64,000 nt of DNA, taken from Acanthopleura granulata. Lineage: Eukaryota > Mollusca > Polyplacophora > Chitonida > Chitonidae. The stretch spans positions 21,054,873 through 21,118,872 of the forward strand of contig JABBOT010000003.1 of assembly GCA_016165875.1 (NCBI GenBank), written 5' to 3'. Positions 61,385 through 64,000 of the stretch are shown piece by piece (the stretch's first letter is position 1; each line of letters begins with the position of its first letter). The notes under the pieces are model-generated. The model was given only the letters and a program-made list of their open reading frames with translations, was not told the DNA's origin and did not search any database. The position numbers and the translations under genes are program-made.

Positions 61385-62308
61385 TGGGCCTGACAAACCA
61401 CCCAACAAGTAGCTGGGTTTGACAAACCACCCAACATGTAGCTGGGTTTGACAAACCACCCAACAAGTAGCTGGGTTTGACAAAGCACCCAACAAGTGGA
61501 TGGGTTTGACAAACCACCCAACAAGTAGCTGGGTTTGACAAAGCACCCAACAAGTGGATGGGTTTGACAAAGCACCCTACAAGTAGCTGGGTTTGACAAA
61601 CCACCCAACAAGTAGCTGGGTGTGACAAACCACCCAACAAGTAGCTGGGTTTGACAAAACACCCTACAAGTAGCTGGGTTTGACAAAACACCCAACATGT
61701 AGCTGGGTTTTACAAAATACCCAACAAGTAGCTGGGTTTGACAAACCACCCAACAAGTAGCTGGGTTTGACAAAACACCCAACAAGTAGCTGGATTTGAC
61801 AAAACACCCAACATGTAGCTGGGTTTGACAAACCACCCAACATGTAGCTGGGTTTGACAAACCACCCAACAAGTAGCTGGGTTTGACAAAGCACCCAACA
61901 AGTGGATGGGTTTGACAAAGCACCCTACAAGTAGCTGGGTTTGACAAACCACCCAACAAGTAGCTGGGTGTGACAAACCACCCTACAAGTAGCTGGGTTT
62001 GACAAAACACCCTACAAGTAGCTGGGTTTGACAAAACACCCAACATGTAGCTGGGTTTTACAAAACACCCAACAAGTAGCTGGGTTTGACAAACCACCCA
62101 ACAAGTAGCTGGGTTTGACAAAACACCCTACAAGTAGCTGGATTTGACAAAACACCCAACATGTAGCTGGGTTTGACAAACCACCCAACATGTAGCTGGG
62201 TTTGACAAACCACCCAACAAGTAGCTGGGTTTGACAAAGCACCCAACAAGTGGATGGGTTTGACAAAGCACCCTACAAGTGGATGGGTTTGACAAAGCAC
62301 CCTACAAG
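61385..62308. repeat. 29-bp minisatellite with 348-bp higher-order period
   Basis: About 32 units of 29 bases, typically ACAAACCACCCAACAAGTAG then CTGGGTTTG. Variants (CAAGTGG for CAAGTAG, AAGCACC, AAAACACC, CATGTAG, CCTAC) recur in the same order 348 bases (12 units) apart, for example CAAGTGGATGGG at 61551, 61899 and 62247. Probably inside a 5' NIFK intron. All three minus-strand frames are open across long stretches, giving ORFs of up to 265 codons that are artefacts of the unit. Confidence 0.95.
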
Positions 62309-62479
62309 GAAACCTGAGGAGACATTAGCTCTACTGGTTGGGACTACATTACCGGGGAGTTGATTACAAAATTATGTGTTGGCGTTTATATACTATATGA
62401 CTACACTTATACATGTAGCTGGTTTCACCCAACTCAAACACAAACTCTTGGCAGATAACAGTAGTGGCATTGTCAAAGG
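62309..62479. other. Non-coding, probable NIFK intron
   Basis: Short unique stretch next to the minisatellite; nothing recognised. Confidence 0.4.
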
Positions 62480-62830
62480 AATGTTAATATATGCTGGATA
62501 AACAGACAGGCAGGCAGGCAAATGATCATCAAAATTGACAACCAATACCACCCATGATGTATCTTCATGTAGTTTACACTTCAATCAAGTTCCATTAAAA
62601 ATGGCCAAAAACTGTATGAGGAGTAATGTCTGAAAGAAATGCTGACATATGCTGGATGAAAAGACAGACAACCGAATAACGCAAATTGAAAACCGATGCT
62701 ACGAAGTATGTATCTTGATGTAGTCTTCACTTCGAGCAAGTTTCACTGAAATCTAACAAAATCTGTAACAGCTGCAATATTTAGAAACAAATGTTAACAG
62801 ACGCAGGACACAGACAGTCAAATGGACGGA
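62480..62830. repeat. Diverged tandem repeat, about 155-bp unit
   Basis: AATGTTAATATATGCTGG...ACAGACAGG, AATGCTGACATATGCTGG...AGACAGACA and AATGTTAACAGACGCAGG...ACAGACAG start three successive units; the first two also share GTATCTTGATGTAG or GTATCTTCATGTAG and AAGTTTCACT or AAGTTCCATT. Confidence 0.65.
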
Positions 62831-64000
62831 AAACTTGTGAGTGCACAAGCTCTTCTTTTCTTTGACCGGCAGAACTAAAAATGGACACTGGAAGAAAAAT
62901 ATAACAAGAAATTCCTATCAAAAGCTAAATAAAAAAAATTATGGTAGGGTTCAATTTTTGGAAAGCCTGTTGGGTCACCCACAACAAATTTCTTTTTAAT
63001 ACATTTTGGTGTCTGTCTGTTCTACTGGCCCACTTCCTCTGTTGTCTTCAAATTTGACCTGTTGCAAGGACAAGGCCATGTGGGCTACACAATGCCAATG
63101 GACCTAGAATTGTCAACAAAAATGGCCCACAGAATTTTAAACAGCTGTATCTGGACAAGATTAGATACAATCTGGTTTTCGTTTTCATGTCATATTTTGC
63201 TGTAGTATATCAAGATCAACTCAACATATTGTGAATCAGTTAGATGGAGCAACATATTGTCTGTCACAGTTGGCAATGTTAAAAGCCAGAGGAAACCTGT
63301 GGTCAGTGATCCACCAGGTTTGCATAAGTTGTCACAAAATAATAGCACCTGTTAAACTTGAAAAAAAAAAGAGTCTAACAAGCCATTTCAGCAGCTAAAA
63401 AACAAGAATGTATAGCCAAGCCATCAACATACTGCGTATTGATGGCCCTGACCATGACCACCGCACACAGCTTGTACCATACAATGCAACCATACACATT
63501 GATCATCAACATTTACATGTGTGCACGTTTATGTACATTCACTGTACACACCCTACTGAGTCTAACCTAATGTGTGTAACCTGAGTCCGACACATTCCAA
63601 CATTGTCACAACACCTCACCTTATAGTGAACATAGCGATCGTCTACCAAAATATAGGGCCAAAAATAGGAGGAAAATTGACAAAAAAATAGGGCAAATGT
63701 AGGGTAAATAACAGGGAGTAAATGAAGGTATATTCAACAAATTTTTCCTATTCAATGACATCATACATTTGTGTGAAATAAATTAAATGTCAATGTACAA
63801 GCAAGACGTGCATACACTTATTTTCTCAATTATGTCCCTTTTATAATTTAACATTAACTATATTAGCCCTGTTATATTCATGTTGCAGTACGCCTACTGA
63901 CACTATAAGGGCTACTAGTCCAAAAACAAATGACTTGCATGTCCCCAGAAAGTATCACTTTCATTGGACATCTATCTGGCAGGACATACTGTCTTGTCAC
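62831..64000. other. Right-edge sequence, no exon recognised
   Basis: Expected to be NIFK intron or upstream DNA. I searched the minus strand for an RNP2-type block (xYxGHIPxGFxE) and did not find one. Confidence 0.4.

Noticed and set aside
61324..62121. 265-codon minus ORF and companions in the minisatellite
   Set aside because: They are produced by a stop-free 29-base unit in every frame; no domain, no conserved start.
63620..63645. Candidate NIFK micro-exon between a TTTTGGTAG acceptor and a GTGAGG donor
   Set aside because: The encoded residues do not match the NIFK RRM segment expected before [12 protein letters not shown].

Overview
The window is eukaryotic, invertebrate nuclear DNA. 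It is AT-rich, gene-poor and intron-rich, with GT/AG splice sites, long intergenic deserts and many decayed transposons. A tRNA-headed SINE family recurs at least ten times; its conserved 3' end contains CTCAAGAATATTTCACTTAT followed by (ATTT)n/(AAAT)n. Together with the gene orthologues this points to a lophotrochozoan, most likely a mollusc. I cannot name the species.

Four protein-coding genes are supported. (1) 1-698, minus: the first 232 codons of NPRL2 (GATOR1 subunit, mTORC1 amino-acid sensing), uninterrupted by introns and running off the left edge. (2) About 8288-13702, plus: a PX-domain sorting nexin of the SNX10/SNX11 type in five or six exons. (3) 44588-45895, plus: a GT31 beta-1,3-galactosyltransferase-like Golgi enzyme with a single coding exon. 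(4) 57808-60385, minus: the 3' half of NIFK (nucleolar RRM protein that binds the Ki-67 FHA domain); its 5' exons lie to the right, probably beyond the window. NPRL2 and SNX10 are divergent, with 7.6 kb between them. That gap holds a cluster of CRE-like sites and, next to SNX10, two identical AGCACGTGAC boxes.

Most of the rest is repeats. 2.8-5.0 kb is a large inverted repeat enclosing a dead Tc1-like transposase and two SINE pieces. 15.3 kb and 19.2 kb hold minisatellites (86 bp and 42 bp units). 19.8-24.4 kb holds a pair of diverged direct repeats bracketing pieces of at least two non-LTR retrotransposons. 25.9 kb is a foldback MITE. 28.6-31.7 kb is a dead pogo/Tigger-like DNA transposon with recognisable terminal inverted repeats. 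38.8-44.4 kb is an old tandem segmental duplication in which later insertions and a new perfect hairpin distinguish the two copies. 61.4-62.3 kb, probably inside a NIFK intron, is a 29-bp minisatellite with a 348-bp (12-unit) higher-order period. The stretches 4.99-8.1, 16.8-19.2, 31.7-38.8 and 45.9-57.8 kb show no recognisable gene.

There is no operon-like organisation. The genes share no obvious pathway, apart from the loose observation that NPRL2 and SNX10 both act at the endolysosome. I did not find a convincing novel multi-gene system. The best leads are structural: the large inverted repeat, the higher-order minisatellite, the duplication with a template-switch hairpin, and the regulatory motif clusters.
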